Positions 16,476 to 25,638 of a DNA stretch of 64,000 nt are shown here, piece after piece. The stretch is from Enterobacter asburiae. GTDB lineage: Bacteria; Pseudomonadota; Gammaproteobacteria; Enterobacterales; Enterobacteriaceae. The position numbers and the translations under genes were made by a program. The notes under the pieces were generated by a model, which was not told where the DNA came from, did no database searches, and was given only the letters and a program-made list of their open reading frames with translations. The first letter of the stretch is position 1; every line of letters begins with the position of its first letter. The DNA lies in contig NZ_CP102247.1 in the NCBI RefSeq assembly GCF_024599655.1, forward strand, positions 248,001 through 312,000, written 5' to 3'.

Positions 16476-17684
16476 TTACCTATACCTGCGCATGATCAGG
16501 GCGACCAACAGTAGGGCGGCTGACGAGACCGTATAGAGCGCCTGCACTGAGCCAAACTCAACTGCCACCATTGCTGCAATGCCGGTGAAAAGCGAGGCGC
16601 TGAGAGTTTGCCAGCGCCAGGCTTTACCGCTGGCTGAAGCGGTTTGCGTGAAATGAAAACTACTGAGTACGCCAAACGTGCCCGCTGCGAAGAGAACATT
16701 CGAGGCCAAATGTGCGATAAAGACCATGCCCAGCGCACATGCCGTCCACCCGGACAAAAACGGCAGCACACCATAACCGGTCAGGAAGATGCCGAGACAA
16801 AAGATGATTCGCGGCGTATGAGCGGCAAAGCGCGTCAGGCTCTCTTTTTTTAGCAGCATGGGGCCGCAAAGTTGTCCCATGCTCCTCGCGAAAAGCAGAG
16901 GCAAAGCAAGGCCCGCCGCATCCTGAGGATGGAGTTGCTGCGCCAGTGCCGGAAGAAGTGCCATGGCAGGTGAGCCGACGGCTGCCAGCGCAGGTAAAAT
17001 GAGCAGGCTGCGTTTTTGCCGAACGGTCAGCGTCTGCCAGCGCAGTGGTGCGGGGGCTTCCTCTTCACCGGAGAGCGGTAGCAATGGCGCAGAAAACCGA
17101 CGTCCAGCCAGCCATAGCAGTAACAGTGACCCGAAAAAGCTCGCGGCATCAATAGCCAGTAAGGTAAACACGGAGGTCTGCTGGAACAGCACCACGCCGA
17201 GTCCGGTACCTAATAACACCTGAGAAGCAAAAATTACATTTTCCAGACAGGTCGCAGCAGGCAGCTCTGCTTCGCTAAGTCCGCGCTTAAAGAGCAATGT
17301 CAGCGCGGGCCAACTCATCCCGCTGAGCAGCGCTTCGGTGGATTGCACAGCGAGTAATGCGGCAACGCTGTGGTAACCCACGCCAAGCAGGGGAAAGAGC
17401 AGGGCGAGCAGGCCTAGTCCCTCGGTCAGTATCAGCAGGGAGATCGGAGAATAGCGTGAGCACAGCTTTTCACCGATCGTGCTGCCGATGAATCCGGGTA
17501 CCGTAGCGAAAAGAAAAGCGAGAGTGAGCAGAGCGGGCGGGGCTGACCATGCTAACAGCAAACCGAAGACCACAACCTGGGTTAGACCATTCCCCAGTGA
17601 AGAAAAGATAAAAGCACAGGCAAGCAGGCGTAGCCAGCGGTGGCAGCGCAGCGCCTGGATAAGCGCATACAAAAGCGAGTTCAT
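16476..17684 (-). CDS. MFS transporter of unknown substrate
   Basis: 402 aa, strongly hydrophobic, with about eleven or twelve predicted transmembrane helices and a short central loop (RRFSAPLLPLSGEEEAPAPLRW), the layout of a major facilitator permease. I do not recognise a specific orthologue, and E. coli K-12 has no gene here. The start follows AAGGA with 7-base spacing. It is a single gene between glmZ (convergent; the stop is 9 bases from the glmZ terminator) and hemY. Similar composition to its neighbours argues against recent transfer. Drug efflux or metabolite export is possible but not shown. Confidence 0.85.
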   Translation of the reverse strand: MNSLLYALIQALRCHRWLRLLACAFIFSSLGNGLTQVVVFGLLLAWSAPPALLTLAFLFATVPGFIGSTIGEKLCSRYSPISLLILTEGLGLLALLFPLLGVGYHSVAALLAVQSTEALLSGMSWPALTLLFKRGLSEAELPAATCLENVIFASQVLLGTGLGVVLFQQTSVFTLLAIDAASFFGSLLLLWLAGRRFSAPLLPLSGEEEAPAPLRWQTLTVRQKRSLLILPALAAVGSPAMALLPALAQQLHPQDAAGLALPLLFARSMGQLCGPMLLKKESLTRFAAHTPRIIFCLGIFLTGYGVLPFLSGWTACALGMVFIAHLASNVLFAAGTFGVLSSFHFTQTASASGKAWRWQTLSASLFTGIAAMVAVEFGSVQALYTVSSAALLLVALIMRRYR

Positions 17685-17824
17685 TGAGATTTCCTTTCAA
17701 AAACGATTTAGTCCACGCTGCAAAATGTGCGCGTGTGTGAAAAAAGGTTAATGAAAAGACATCGTTACATTGGCGGATTCGTTTGCGGATGTGGGTGTAA
17801 AGAATGTAGCAGCAGAAAGGTGAT

Positions 17825-17854
17825 AAAAAAAGGAGGCCATCTGGCCTCCTTTTT
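17825..17854. terminator. Bidirectional terminator after hemY
   Basis: AGGAGGCCA (17831-17839) and TGGCCTCCT (17842-17850) form a strong hairpin flanked by an A run on the left and a T run on the right. It can therefore end hemCDXY transcripts (reverse strand) as well as forward ones. Confidence 0.88.
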
Positions 17855-17856
17855 AT

Positions 17857-19059
17857 TTACTGCTGCGTACCGTTATTTTGCAGCGTCAATAGCAATCCAT
17901 CACGACGCATGGCGGCTGCCTCTTCCGGCTTATGCTGCTTGTCCAGCGTATCGGCAAGCCATGCGTAGTCGAAGGCATCCGGACGCTGTTTCAGCGCCGC
18001 GCGGAAGGCGAGGCTCGCCTCCTGCCATTCACCGTGCTTCATCAGCGACTGACCGAGCGTGCTCCACAGCAGCGGGCGGTCACCGACGGTTTTAATCTGC
18101 TGACGCAGCACTTTTTCGATTTGCTCTGGATTATTGGTTTTCAGGCGCGGGATCACCATTACCAGACGATCGTCGTACTGGCGCTTCAGACCGTCGAGAA
18201 GGATTTCCTGAGCCGTGTCATGGTCGTCACATTCAATAAGATGTTCCGCCATGGCAACCTGCAGAGGAACCTGCTGGCGCGTTTTACGGCTCTGATTCTT
18301 CCACCACGTTTTCAGACCGTCGCTGCCCAGGTCGGCGCGCGCCTGATCCATCAGGCCAATCCATGCCAGACGCTGAAGCTCATCACGATGTTCATCGTCG
18401 CCTACCTCGGCCTTCGCCATTGACGGAATGATGTCCAGCAGCGAGCCCCAGGCACCGGTACGAATATACGCCTGCTTGGCAAGACGCAGCACTTCCGGAT
18501 GGCGTGGCGCAACTTCCAGCAGGCGATCGATACCGTGGCGGGCCGCGTGATTTTCATTGCGCGCCAACTGCAGACGAACGCGCGTGATTTCTACCGGAAT
18601 CGGGTCACCATGAGCCAGCTCTGCCGCTCGCTCCAGATGCTGATTGGCGCGGGCTTCGTCACCGCGCTGCTGCGCCGCTTCGGCTGCGAGCAGATAATTC
18701 ACCACCGGCTGTTCGGCATGGTCGGCGTTTTTCGACATCAGCTTTTCAACCTGCTGATAGTCACCCTCGGCAAGCTTAAGCAGCGCCTGTTCGGTTTGCT
18801 TACGGGCGCGGCGACGTTTGCGGCCAACGAACCAGCCGCGCGTGTGAACACCGGTGCGGAAAATACGGCGCAGGATCCACTCGATCGCAAACAGCACCAC
18901 CATGCCGAGGATCAGAATGATCGCCAGGCCCGTTACGCTGGTTTCGATGTTGTAGTTATCGGTCTGGATCAGGACGTAACCCTGATGGCCCGCAAGCATG
19001 GGGCCCAGCACGATCCCGGCGATCAGCAGGATGAAGAGTAAGAGAACTTTTAGCATCAT
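17857..19059 (-). CDS. hemY: HemY, heme-operon TPR membrane protein
   Basis: Inner-membrane protein with two N-terminal transmembrane helices (LKVLLLFILLIAGIVLGPM; GLAIILILGMVVLFAIEW) and a large cytoplasmic tetratricopeptide-repeat domain. Despite the name it is not the protoporphyrinogen oxidase; a role in coordinating heme-synthesis enzymes has been proposed. It is 400 aa, or 399 from the second of two adjacent ATGs (E. coli 398). The first ATG overlaps the hemX stop by one base (TAATG). Confidence 0.95.
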   Translation of the reverse strand: MMLKVLLLFILLIAGIVLGPMLAGHQGYVLIQTDNYNIETSVTGLAIILILGMVVLFAIEWILRRIFRTGVHTRGWFVGRKRRRARKQTEQALLKLAEGDYQQVEKLMSKNADHAEQPVVNYLLAAEAAQQRGDEARANQHLERAAELAHGDPIPVEITRVRLQLARNENHAARHGIDRLLEVAPRHPEVLRLAKQAYIRTGAWGSLLDIIPSMAKAEVGDDEHRDELQRLAWIGLMDQARADLGSDGLKTWWKNQSRKTRQQVPLQVAMAEHLIECDDHDTAQEILLDGLKRQYDDRLVMVIPRLKTNNPEQIEKVLRQQIKTVGDRPLLWSTLGQSLMKHGEWQEASLAFRAALKQRPDAFDYAWLADTLDKQHKPEEAAAMRRDGLLLTLQNNGTQQ

Positions 19060-20255
19060 TACTCTCCCTGCGGTGTGCTTTCAGGCGCCGGAGCCGGGGC
19101 AGGTGCCGCTCCGCCCGACGGCTCTGCCGGCACGCCCGGCTGCGCCAGCAGGTTACGTACGCGCGTCTGCATCAGCTTCTCCAGAATCGGCTGGCTGGCC
19201 AGCTTATCCGGCACGTTCATGGTGATGTTCTGCTGGCTCAGCTTATCAATGTCTTCGAGGAAGGCGGTGGTCGTCGCATCATCGGTGTTGTAGTAGGCGC
19301 GTACCCACGTTGAAACGTTATCCAGTGCCTGTTTATAGGTCTCTTCCTGATGACGCGGTACGGCCTGAGCCGCTACCAGCAGGCGGGAACGAATGTTCTC
19401 GCGCAGATAGATATCCTGGTTCGGCGCCAGCAGCGGCACGGCGGTTTCGTCGCGACGGCGGATAGTAATGAAGCTGTCCATAAAGTTCTGCCAGCTTTTC
19501 TGCAGGTTTATGCGCCATTCGCTCAGGGAGCTGGAAAGCTCGGTACCGTCGGAATCCATCGGAGAGTCGTCGTCGTTATTATCTGCCAGCTGCAGGTTAT
19601 CAATCTGATTCGAAAGCTGATTCACCTTGAGGATAATGCCGTCGTAATCCACCTGCGAGACGGCGGAGAGGCTGGCGATGTCTTCGGTAATCGCGCGACG
19701 GGCCGCGATGAGGCTCGGGTCGTTCATGTCTGCCAGGCTCGCATCGGCGCTTTTCAGCAGCGCGGCGGCAGTGGTGACGTCCTGGTCGCTCCAGAGCTTA
19801 CGTCCGGCGAGCTTCACCAGGAAGTCCGCCTGCGAGAGCAGCCAGGTTTTGGCATCGGTGCCGGAAATTGTGGCGACTTTCTGCTGCACGTCGCCCAGCT
19901 GTTTGGTCAGCTCTTCCTGTTTGCTGTTCGCTTCGGCAAGCGCGGCGGCCTGCTGCTTAATCACCGCTTCCAGCTCGGTTTTCTGCGTCTCCTGCGCTTT
20001 TTGCAGGGCGGTGAGCTGATTCACCAGCGCATCGCTGGTGGACCTTTGATTAGCACCCTGTTGCTTCACCAGACCGTACAGGCCAACCCCTGCTGCCAGC
20101 GCAATGGCGATGGCAATCGCGCTCAGCGTGAGGCTCGTTTTGTTGCTGCCGTTTTTCTTCTCAGCGGTTTTCTCTGTCGTCTCTGGCTGTGGCGTCGTCT
20201 CCACAGTCTCCCTGGTCTCTTCAACCACGGCGGAGGATTTGTCGTGTTCCGTCAT
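19059..20255 (-). CDS. hemX: HemX, putative uroporphyrinogen-operon membrane protein
   Basis: 398 aa (E. coli about 393). The cytoplasmic N-terminus is rich in Glu/Thr, one transmembrane helix lies near residues 40-62 (LTLSAIAIAIALAAGVGLYG), and a periplasmic coiled coil (LTALQKAQETQKTELEAV...) precedes a folded C-terminal domain and a Pro/Ala-rich tail. Once annotated as uroporphyrinogen-III methyltransferase, it lacks a SAM-binding fold, so that label is not supported. It is the third gene of hemCDXY. Confidence 0.94.
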   Translation of the reverse strand: MTEHDKSSAVVEETRETVETTPQPETTEKTAEKKNGSNKTSLTLSAIAIAIALAAGVGLYGLVKQQGANQRSTSDALVNQLTALQKAQETQKTELEAVIKQQAAALAEANSKQEELTKQLGDVQQKVATISGTDAKTWLLSQADFLVKLAGRKLWSDQDVTTAAALLKSADASLADMNDPSLIAARRAITEDIASLSAVSQVDYDGIILKVNQLSNQIDNLQLADNNDDDSPMDSDGTELSSSLSEWRINLQKSWQNFMDSFITIRRRDETAVPLLAPNQDIYLRENIRSRLLVAAQAVPRHQEETYKQALDNVSTWVRAYYNTDDATTTAFLEDIDKLSQQNITMNVPDKLASQPILEKLMQTRVRNLLAQPGVPAEPSGGAAPAPAPAPESTPQGE

Positions 20256-20275
20256 TATGGCTTCCCATTTGAGAG

Positions 20276-21016
20276 TTATTGTAATGCGCGCAGCAGCGCA
20301 TCGTTGTCGGCGTTATCAGCGATCCGAATATCCTGCCAGCCCAGTTCCCGGGCCTGGTTCGCCAGACGCTCACTGACGACCAGAAGCCGACAGCGGAGTA
20401 ACCAGTTTTCGCGATACCAAAGCGGTATCAGCGACCAAAGCTGTTGTAACATTTCACCGCTGGTGACCACCAGCGTATTAATGCCGCGCGCGTGCCAGCG
20501 CATCGCCTCTTCCGCGCCATCGTAGTGTTTTGCACAACGCTGATAGCACTCAATGAACGTTACGTCTGCACCACGTTCACGCAGCGTTTCGCCCAACAGT
20601 TCGCGGCCACCATTACCGCGCAAAATGAGCGCACGCTTTCCGGCAATAGTTTGTAATTCAGGTAATTGTAGCAAGACTTCGCTGATTTCCCGATCTAACG
20701 GGTAACGAACGTCCGCGCTGCTTACGGTATGCAGCGCCAGTGCCGTTGTGCGGCCAATCGCGAAATAGCGGGGGGCGGTTGGCCAGGTCAAACCCTGCTG
20801 TTGCAGCTGCGCGTGGGCAAATTCCACGGCATGTTGCGACAGCGCAAACAGCAGGTCGCCTTCCTGAAGGGTATTCATCTGGTCGGCGAGCGCAGAGAGC
20901 TCCCGACCGGGGGAGAATTCAATGAGCGGCAAACTCCAGGCCACCTGCCCCAGTGCGCGCAGACGGCTCACTAACTGCTCTCCTGCGGGAGAAGGGCGGG
21001 TGACGAGAATACTCAT
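20276..21016 (-). CDS. hemD: HemD, uroporphyrinogen-III synthase
   Basis: Closes hydroxymethylbilane to uroporphyrinogen III with inversion of ring D. It is 246 aa, as in E. coli, with the two-domain fold suggested by SILVTRPSPAGEQL at the N-terminus and LILRGNGGRELLGETL in the middle. The start overlaps the hemC stop by 4 bases. Confidence 0.95.
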   Translation of the reverse strand: MSILVTRPSPAGEQLVSRLRALGQVAWSLPLIEFSPGRELSALADQMNTLQEGDLLFALSQHAVEFAHAQLQQQGLTWPTAPRYFAIGRTTALALHTVSSADVRYPLDREISEVLLQLPELQTIAGKRALILRGNGGRELLGETLRERGADVTFIECYQRCAKHYDGAEEAMRWHARGINTLVVTSGEMLQQLWSLIPLWYRENWLLRCRLLVVSERLANQARELGWQDIRIADNADNDALLRALQ

Positions 21017-21954
21017 GCAGGGGGCTCTCCATTATAAACGTCAGCCAGAATCTCGCGGGCGCCGTTATCCAGCAGCTCTTCAGCCAGCGACACGCCAAGC
21101 TGCTCGGCATCTTGCGCTTTACCGCGACGTTCGCCGCGTACCATCAGCGAACCGTCCGGGGCGCCCACCAGCGCGCGTAGCCACAGTTCGCCATCTGTTA
21201 ATTCAGCATAGCTGCCAATCGGTACCTGGCATCCCCCTTCGAGGCGGGTATTCATCGCACGCTCGGCTTTTACGCGAATAGCGGTCTCGTCGTGGTTCAG
21301 CGGCGCGAGCAGTTCGCGGGTACGCGCATCGTCCAGACGGCACTCGATGCCGACGGCACCCTGGCCCACGGCCGGCAGCGACAGTTCTGGCGGCATCGCC
21401 ACGCGAATGCGCGACTCCAGCCCCAGACGCTTCAGACCGGCAACGGCGAGGATTATGGCATCGTAGTCGCCGTTATCCAGCTTGCCCAGACGCGTGCCGA
21501 CGTTACCGCGCAGCGAGCGAATGATCAGGTCAGGACGACGTTCCGCCAGCTGACATTGACGGCGTAAACTGGACGTGCCAACCACACTCCCTTCCGGCAG
21601 CGCGTCGAGGGAGTCATAGTGGTTAGAGACAAACGCATCGCGCGGATCTTCACGCTCGCAGATGGTCACCAGCCCCAGCCCTTCCGGGAACTCGACGGGC
21701 ACGTCTTTCATCGAATGTACGGCGATATCGGCGCGGTTCTCAAGCAATGCCAGTTCCAGTTCTTTGACAAACAGGCCTTTGCCGCCCACTTTCGCCAGGG
21801 GCGTATCGAGGATCACGTCACCGCGCGTGACCATCGGCACCAGCTCGACGCGCAATCCGCTGTGGCAGGCTTCAAGGCGCTGCTTCACATAATGTGCCTG
21901 CCAGAGCGCGAGAGGGCTTTGGCGTGTGGCAATTCTCAAAACATTGTCTAACAT
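21013..21954 (-). CDS. hemC: HemC, porphobilinogen deaminase
   Basis: Condenses four porphobilinogens to hydroxymethylbilane on a dipyrromethane cofactor; the cofactor cysteine is in GGCQVPIGSY, about residue 242. The ATG at 21952-21954 gives the canonical MLDNVLRIATRQSPLALW and 313 aa. Upstream in-frame starts (ATG at 21969, TTG at 21975) would add 5-7 residues, as in some annotations. It is first in hemCDXY and divergent from cyaA. Confidence 0.96.
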   Translation of the reverse strand: MLDNVLRIATRQSPLALWQAHYVKQRLEACHSGLRVELVPMVTRGDVILDTPLAKVGGKGLFVKELELALLENRADIAVHSMKDVPVEFPEGLGLVTICEREDPRDAFVSNHYDSLDALPEGSVVGTSSLRRQCQLAERRPDLIIRSLRGNVGTRLGKLDNGDYDAIILAVAGLKRLGLESRIRVAMPPELSLPAVGQGAVGIECRLDDARTRELLAPLNHDETAIRVKAERAMNTRLEGGCQVPIGSYAELTDGELWLRALVGAPDGSLMVRGERRGKAQDAEQLGVSLAEELLDNGAREILADVYNGEPPA

Positions 21955-22144
21955 GCTTGTTACCGTCATTATCAATCGCTAACCATCCTAACATTGTTGA
22001 CTCTGGGATGGCAGTTTTACGGTTGATGAAGCGTGAGAGGGACAAGGCGGCGTATTCGTCAGCCATAGCCGTATTCAGGAATTTACACGTACAGAACGGT
22101 GCTACACTTGTATGTAGCGCATCTTTCTTTACGGTCAACCGGCA

Positions 22145-22166
22145 AGGTGTTAAATTGATCACGTTT
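22145..22166 (+). promoter_or_regulatory. CRP site in the cyaA promoter region
   Basis: TGTTA-N6-TCACG at 22148-22163, with one good half-site, lies about 150 bases before the cyaA start. The surrounding AAGGTGTTAAATTGATCACG resembles the E. coli cyaA promoter, where CRP-cAMP represses. The 350-base hemC-cyaA gap holds both divergent promoters, and I see no gene in it. Confidence 0.8.
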
Positions 22167-22304
22167 TAGACCATTTTTTCGTCGCTACCACCAAAAATGA
22201 TAAGGGCGAAAAAGGGTAACGGTTATCTTTTTGAAATACTGCGGGTCCGCTGTTATTCGTGTTTTGAATAGCTTGCGACACCCGGAAACATCAGGCGATA
22301 CGTC

Positions 22305-24848
22305 TTGTACCTCTATATTGAGACTCTGAAACAGAGACTGGATGCCATTAATCAACTGCGTGTGGATCGCGCGCTTGCTGCCATGGGCCCTGCTTTCCAG
22401 CAGGTATACAGTCTGCTGCCGACATTATTGCACTATCACCATCCGCTGATGCCTGGCTACCTTGACGGTAACGTTCCCCAGGGCATTTGCCTTTTCACGC
22501 CTGATGAAACCCAACAGCATTACCTGAACGAGCTGGAACTCTACCGCGGCATGCCGCCACAGGAGTCTCCGAAAGGTGAACTGCCGATTACCGGCGTTTA
22601 CTCTATGGGGAGCACCTCATCGGTAGGGCAAAGCTGTTCTTCGGACCTGGACATCTGGGTCTGCCATCAGTCATGGCTCGATAACGACGAGCGTCAGCTG
22701 CTGCAGCGCAAGTGCAGCCTGCTGGAGAGCTGGGCGGCCTCGCTCGGTGTGGAAGTGAGCTTCTTCCTGATTGATGAAAACCGTTTCCGCCATAACGAAA
22801 GCGGCAGTCTGGGTGGTGAGGACTGCGGCTCGACTCAGCACATCTTATTGCTGGATGAATTTTATCGTACTGCCGTGCGTCTGGCCGGGAAGCGTATTCT
22901 GTGGAATATGGTCCCGTGCGAAGAAGAAGAGCATTACGATGACTACGTCATGTCGCTTTACGCGCAGGGCGTACTGACGCCAAACGAATGGCTGGACCTC
23001 GGCGGTCTGAGCTCTCTGTCAGCCGAAGAGTACTTTGGCGCAAGCCTCTGGCAGCTCTATAAAAGTATCGACTCGCCGTACAAAGCGGTGCTGAAAACGC
23101 TGCTGCTGGAAGCCTACTCTTGGGAATACCCCACGCCGCGCCTGCTGGCGAAAGATATCAAGCAGCGTTTGCACGATGGGGAGATCGTCTCCTTCGGGCT
23201 GGACGCCTACTGCATGATGCTGGAGCGCGTGACCGAATACCTGAAAGCCATTGATGACACCACGCGTCTTGACCTGGTGCGTCGATGTTTCTATCTCAAA
23301 GTCTGTGAGAAATTGAGCCGCGAGCGCGCCTGCGTGGGCTGGCGTCGTGAAGTGGTCAGTCAGTTAGTGAAAGAGTGGGGATGGGACGAAGCGCGTCTGT
23401 CCATGCTCGACAACCGGGCCAACTGGAAAATCGATCAGGTGCGTGAAGCGCACAACGAACTGCTCGATGCGATGATGCAAAGCTACCGTAACCTGATCCG
23501 CTTTGCGCGCCGTAACAACCTCAGTGTTTCCGCCAGCCCGCAGGACATCGGGGTGTTGACCCGTAAGCTGTACGCCGCGTTTGAAGCGCTGCCGGGTAAA
23601 GTCACCCTGGTTAACCCGCAGATTTCGCCAGACCTGTCAGAACCGAACCTGACCTTTATCTATGTGCCGCCGGGCCGCGCGAACCGCACCGGGTGGTATC
23701 TGTATAACCGTGCGCCAAGCATGGATTCGATCGTCAGCCATCAGCCGCTGGAATATAACCGCTACCTGAACAAGCTGGTGGCGTGGGCCTGGTTCAACGG
23801 CCTGCTGACCTCGCGCACGCGCCTGTTTATCAAAGGCAACGAGGTGGTTGATCTCGCTAAGCTGCAGGAGATGGTCGCGGATGTCTCGCACCACTTCCCG
23901 CTGCGTCTGCCTGCCCCAACGCCGAAAGCGCTCTACAGCCCGTGCGAAATTCGCCATCTGGCGATTATCGTCAACCTGGAATACGACCCGACGGCGGCCT
24001 TCCGCAATCAGGTGGTCCACTTTGACTTCCGCAAGCTGGACGTCTTCAGCTTTGGCGAGCAGCAAAACTGCCTGGTGGGCAGCGTGGACCTGCTGTACCG
24101 CAACTCGTGGAACGAAGTGCGTACCCTGCATTTCAACGGCGAGCAGGCGATGATCGAAGCGCTGAAAACCATTCTCGGTAAGATGCACCAGGATGCCGCC
24201 CCGCCGGACAGCGTCGAAGTGTTCTGCTACAGCCAGCATCTGCGCGGTTTAATTCGTACCCGCGTGCAGCAGCTGGTTTCTGAGTGTATCGAACTGCGCC
24301 TCTCCAGCACCCGTCAGGAGACCGGACGCTTCAAAGCGCTGCGCGTCTCCGGTCAGACCTGGGGCCTGTTCTTCGAGCGCCTGAACGTGTCGGTACAGAA
24401 GCTGGAAAACGCCATCGAGTTCTACGGCGCGATTTCGCACAACAAGCTGCATGGCCTGTCGGTGCAGGTGGAAACCAACCACGTTAAGCTGCCGCAAGTG
24501 GTGGACGGATTCGCCAGCGAAGGGATTATCCAGTTCTTCTTTGAAGAGTCGGGCGAGGATGCCGGGTTTAACATCTACATTCTGGATGAGACCAACCGCG
24601 CCGAGGTGTATCACCACTGTGAAGGCAGTAAAGAGGAGCTGGTGCGCGACGTCAGCCGCTTCTACTCCTCTTCGCATGACCGTTTCACCTACGGCTCAAG
24701 TTTTATCAACTTTAACCTGCCGCAGTTCTACCAGATTGTAAACGTCGACGGTCGTACGCAGGTGATCCCGTTCCGGACCCAGGCCGTAACGCCTGCCGCG
24801 CCTGCCAATCAGGACACCGCGCCGCTGTTGCAGCAGTATTTCTCCTGA
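22305..24848 (+). CDS. cyaA: CyaA, class I adenylate cyclase
   Basis: Makes cAMP from ATP. The N-terminal catalytic half has the nucleotidyltransferase-type motif GSTSSVGQSCSSDLDIW; the C-terminal half is regulatory and responds to PTS enzyme IIA-glucose. It is 847 aa (E. coli 848). The start is TTG at 22305, as in E. coli, where weak initiation limits synthesis; no strong Shine-Dalgarno precedes it. The C-terminus differs slightly from E. coli (TQAVTPAAPANQD). Confidence 0.97.
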   Translation: MYLYIETLKQRLDAINQLRVDRALAAMGPAFQQVYSLLPTLLHYHHPLMPGYLDGNVPQGICLFTPDETQQHYLNELELYRGMPPQESPKGELPITGVYSMGSTSSVGQSCSSDLDIWVCHQSWLDNDERQLLQRKCSLLESWAASLGVEVSFFLIDENRFRHNESGSLGGEDCGSTQHILLLDEFYRTAVRLAGKRILWNMVPCEEEEHYDDYVMSLYAQGVLTPNEWLDLGGLSSLSAEEYFGASLWQLYKSIDSPYKAVLKTLLLEAYSWEYPTPRLLAKDIKQRLHDGEIVSFGLDAYCMMLERVTEYLKAIDDTTRLDLVRRCFYLKVCEKLSRERACVGWRREVVSQLVKEWGWDEARLSMLDNRANWKIDQVREAHNELLDAMMQSYRNLIRFARRNNLSVSASPQDIGVLTRKLYAAFEALPGKVTLVNPQISPDLSEPNLTFIYVPPGRANRTGWYLYNRAPSMDSIVSHQPLEYNRYLNKLVAWAWFNGLLTSRTRLFIKGNEVVDLAKLQEMVADVSHHFPLRLPAPTPKALYSPCEIRHLAIIVNLEYDPTAAFRNQVVHFDFRKLDVFSFGEQQNCLVGSVDLLYRNSWNEVRTLHFNGEQAMIEALKTILGKMHQDAAPPDSVEVFCYSQHLRGLIRTRVQQLVSECIELRLSSTRQETGRFKALRVSGQTWGLFFERLNVSVQKLENAIEFYGAISHNKLHGLSVQVETNHVKLPQVVDGFASEGIIQFFFEESGEDAGFNIYILDETNRAEVYHHCEGSKEELVRDVSRFYSSSHDRFTYGSSFINFNLPQFYQIVNVDGRTQVIPFRTQAVTPAAPANQDTAPLLQQYFS

Positions 24849-24860
24849 GCCTTTTCGCTC

Positions 24861-24939
24861 GCCCGGTGGCGGCTACGCCTTACCGGGCCTACAACAGCTC
24901 GAATCCGTAGGCCGGGTAAGCGCAGCGCCACCCGGCAAC
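24861..24939. repeat. REP pair (BIME) between cyaA and cyaY
   Basis: Two REP units in opposite orientation: GCCCGGTGGCGGCTACGCCT... (24861-24894) and its inverted relative (24907-24939), each a long imperfect palindrome. They lie in the convergent cyaA/cyaY gap. Confidence 0.88.
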
Positions 24940-24943
24940 AAAA

Positions 24944-25264
24944 CTACCTGAAACTCACCGCCTCACCCGCCTGCGCGGTCGCGGCCTGTTCCAGCAGGTC
25001 CCAGAACGGTACGCCGCTACGGTCGCAAACCCACTCCCCGTCTTTCAGATCGAAATGATAGCCGCCCTGTTTAGCGGCCAGCCAGACCTGGTGAAGCGGC
25101 TCCTGGCGGTTAATAATAATTTTGCTGCCATTTTCGAAGCTCAGGGTCAGAATGCCGCCGTTGATTTCACAATCGATATCGCTGTCGCCGTCCCAGTCGT
25201 CAAGACGCTCTTCGATGGTCATCCACAGGTTGTCGGCAAGGCGATGGAATTCACTGTCGTTCAT
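24944..25264 (-). CDS. cyaY: CyaY, bacterial frataxin
   Basis: Iron-binding regulator of Fe-S cluster assembly on IscS/IscU. It is 106 aa, the E. coli length. It has an acidic first helix (DDWDGDSDIDCE) and the frataxin core IIINRQEPLHQVWLA...GGYHF. It is convergent with cyaA and divergent from lptM. Confidence 0.97.
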   Translation of the reverse strand: MNDSEFHRLADNLWMTIEERLDDWDGDSDIDCEINGGILTLSFENGSKIIINRQEPLHQVWLAAKQGGYHFDLKDGEWVCDRSGVPFWDLLEQAATAQAGEAVSFR

Positions 25265-25399
25265 GGTTTTGTTCCTGTTTTTCGTGATGCCGGCAGTATA
25301 ACCCTAAATAATTCCCGTTGCAGGAAAGCGGCAAACTCTTGCTTTTGTGTCTTCTCCTGCGATGATAGAAACAGATTTGAACTTACGGGCAACTTTATA

Positions 25400-25603
25400 A
25401 TGAAAAACGCTTTCCGAACGCTTGCCGTTCTCATCACGCTGTTTAGCCTGACTGGCTGCGGACTGAAGGGACCACTGTACTTCCCACCTGCGGATAAAAC
25501 CGCGCCGCCGCCAACGAAACCCGTGCAAAGCGGCATTGAGTCTACCACGCCAAATACTAACGATCGTGGCGACAACGGCGGCCCGACTCAGGTTAATCTC
25601 TGA
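25400..25603 (+). CDS. lptM: LptM (YifL), small outer-membrane lipoprotein
   Basis: 67 aa with a lipoprotein signal: basic N-terminus, hydrophobic stretch and lipobox LTGC with the acylated Cys at residue 20, followed by the conserved GLKGPLYFPP. E. coli YifL was renamed LptM because it binds and stabilises the LptDE lipopolysaccharide translocon during LptD disulfide maturation. It lies upstream of dapF, and the ATG at 25400 matches E. coli length. Confidence 0.94.
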   Translation: MKNAFRTLAVLITLFSLTGCGLKGPLYFPPADKTAPPPTKPVQSGIESTTPNTNDRGDNGGPTQVNL

Positions 25604-25638
25604 CGACAACGTTCTGTACCCGCGCAATGGAGCAAATG

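Noticed and set aside
19059..20255. HemX as uroporphyrinogen-III C-methyltransferase
   Set aside because: The protein has one membrane helix and a coiled coil and lacks SAM-binding motifs of CobA/CysG-type enzymes.
19350..20525. 391-codon open frame antisense to hemX/hemD
   Set aside because: It crosses two well-supported reverse-strand genes and has no family features.
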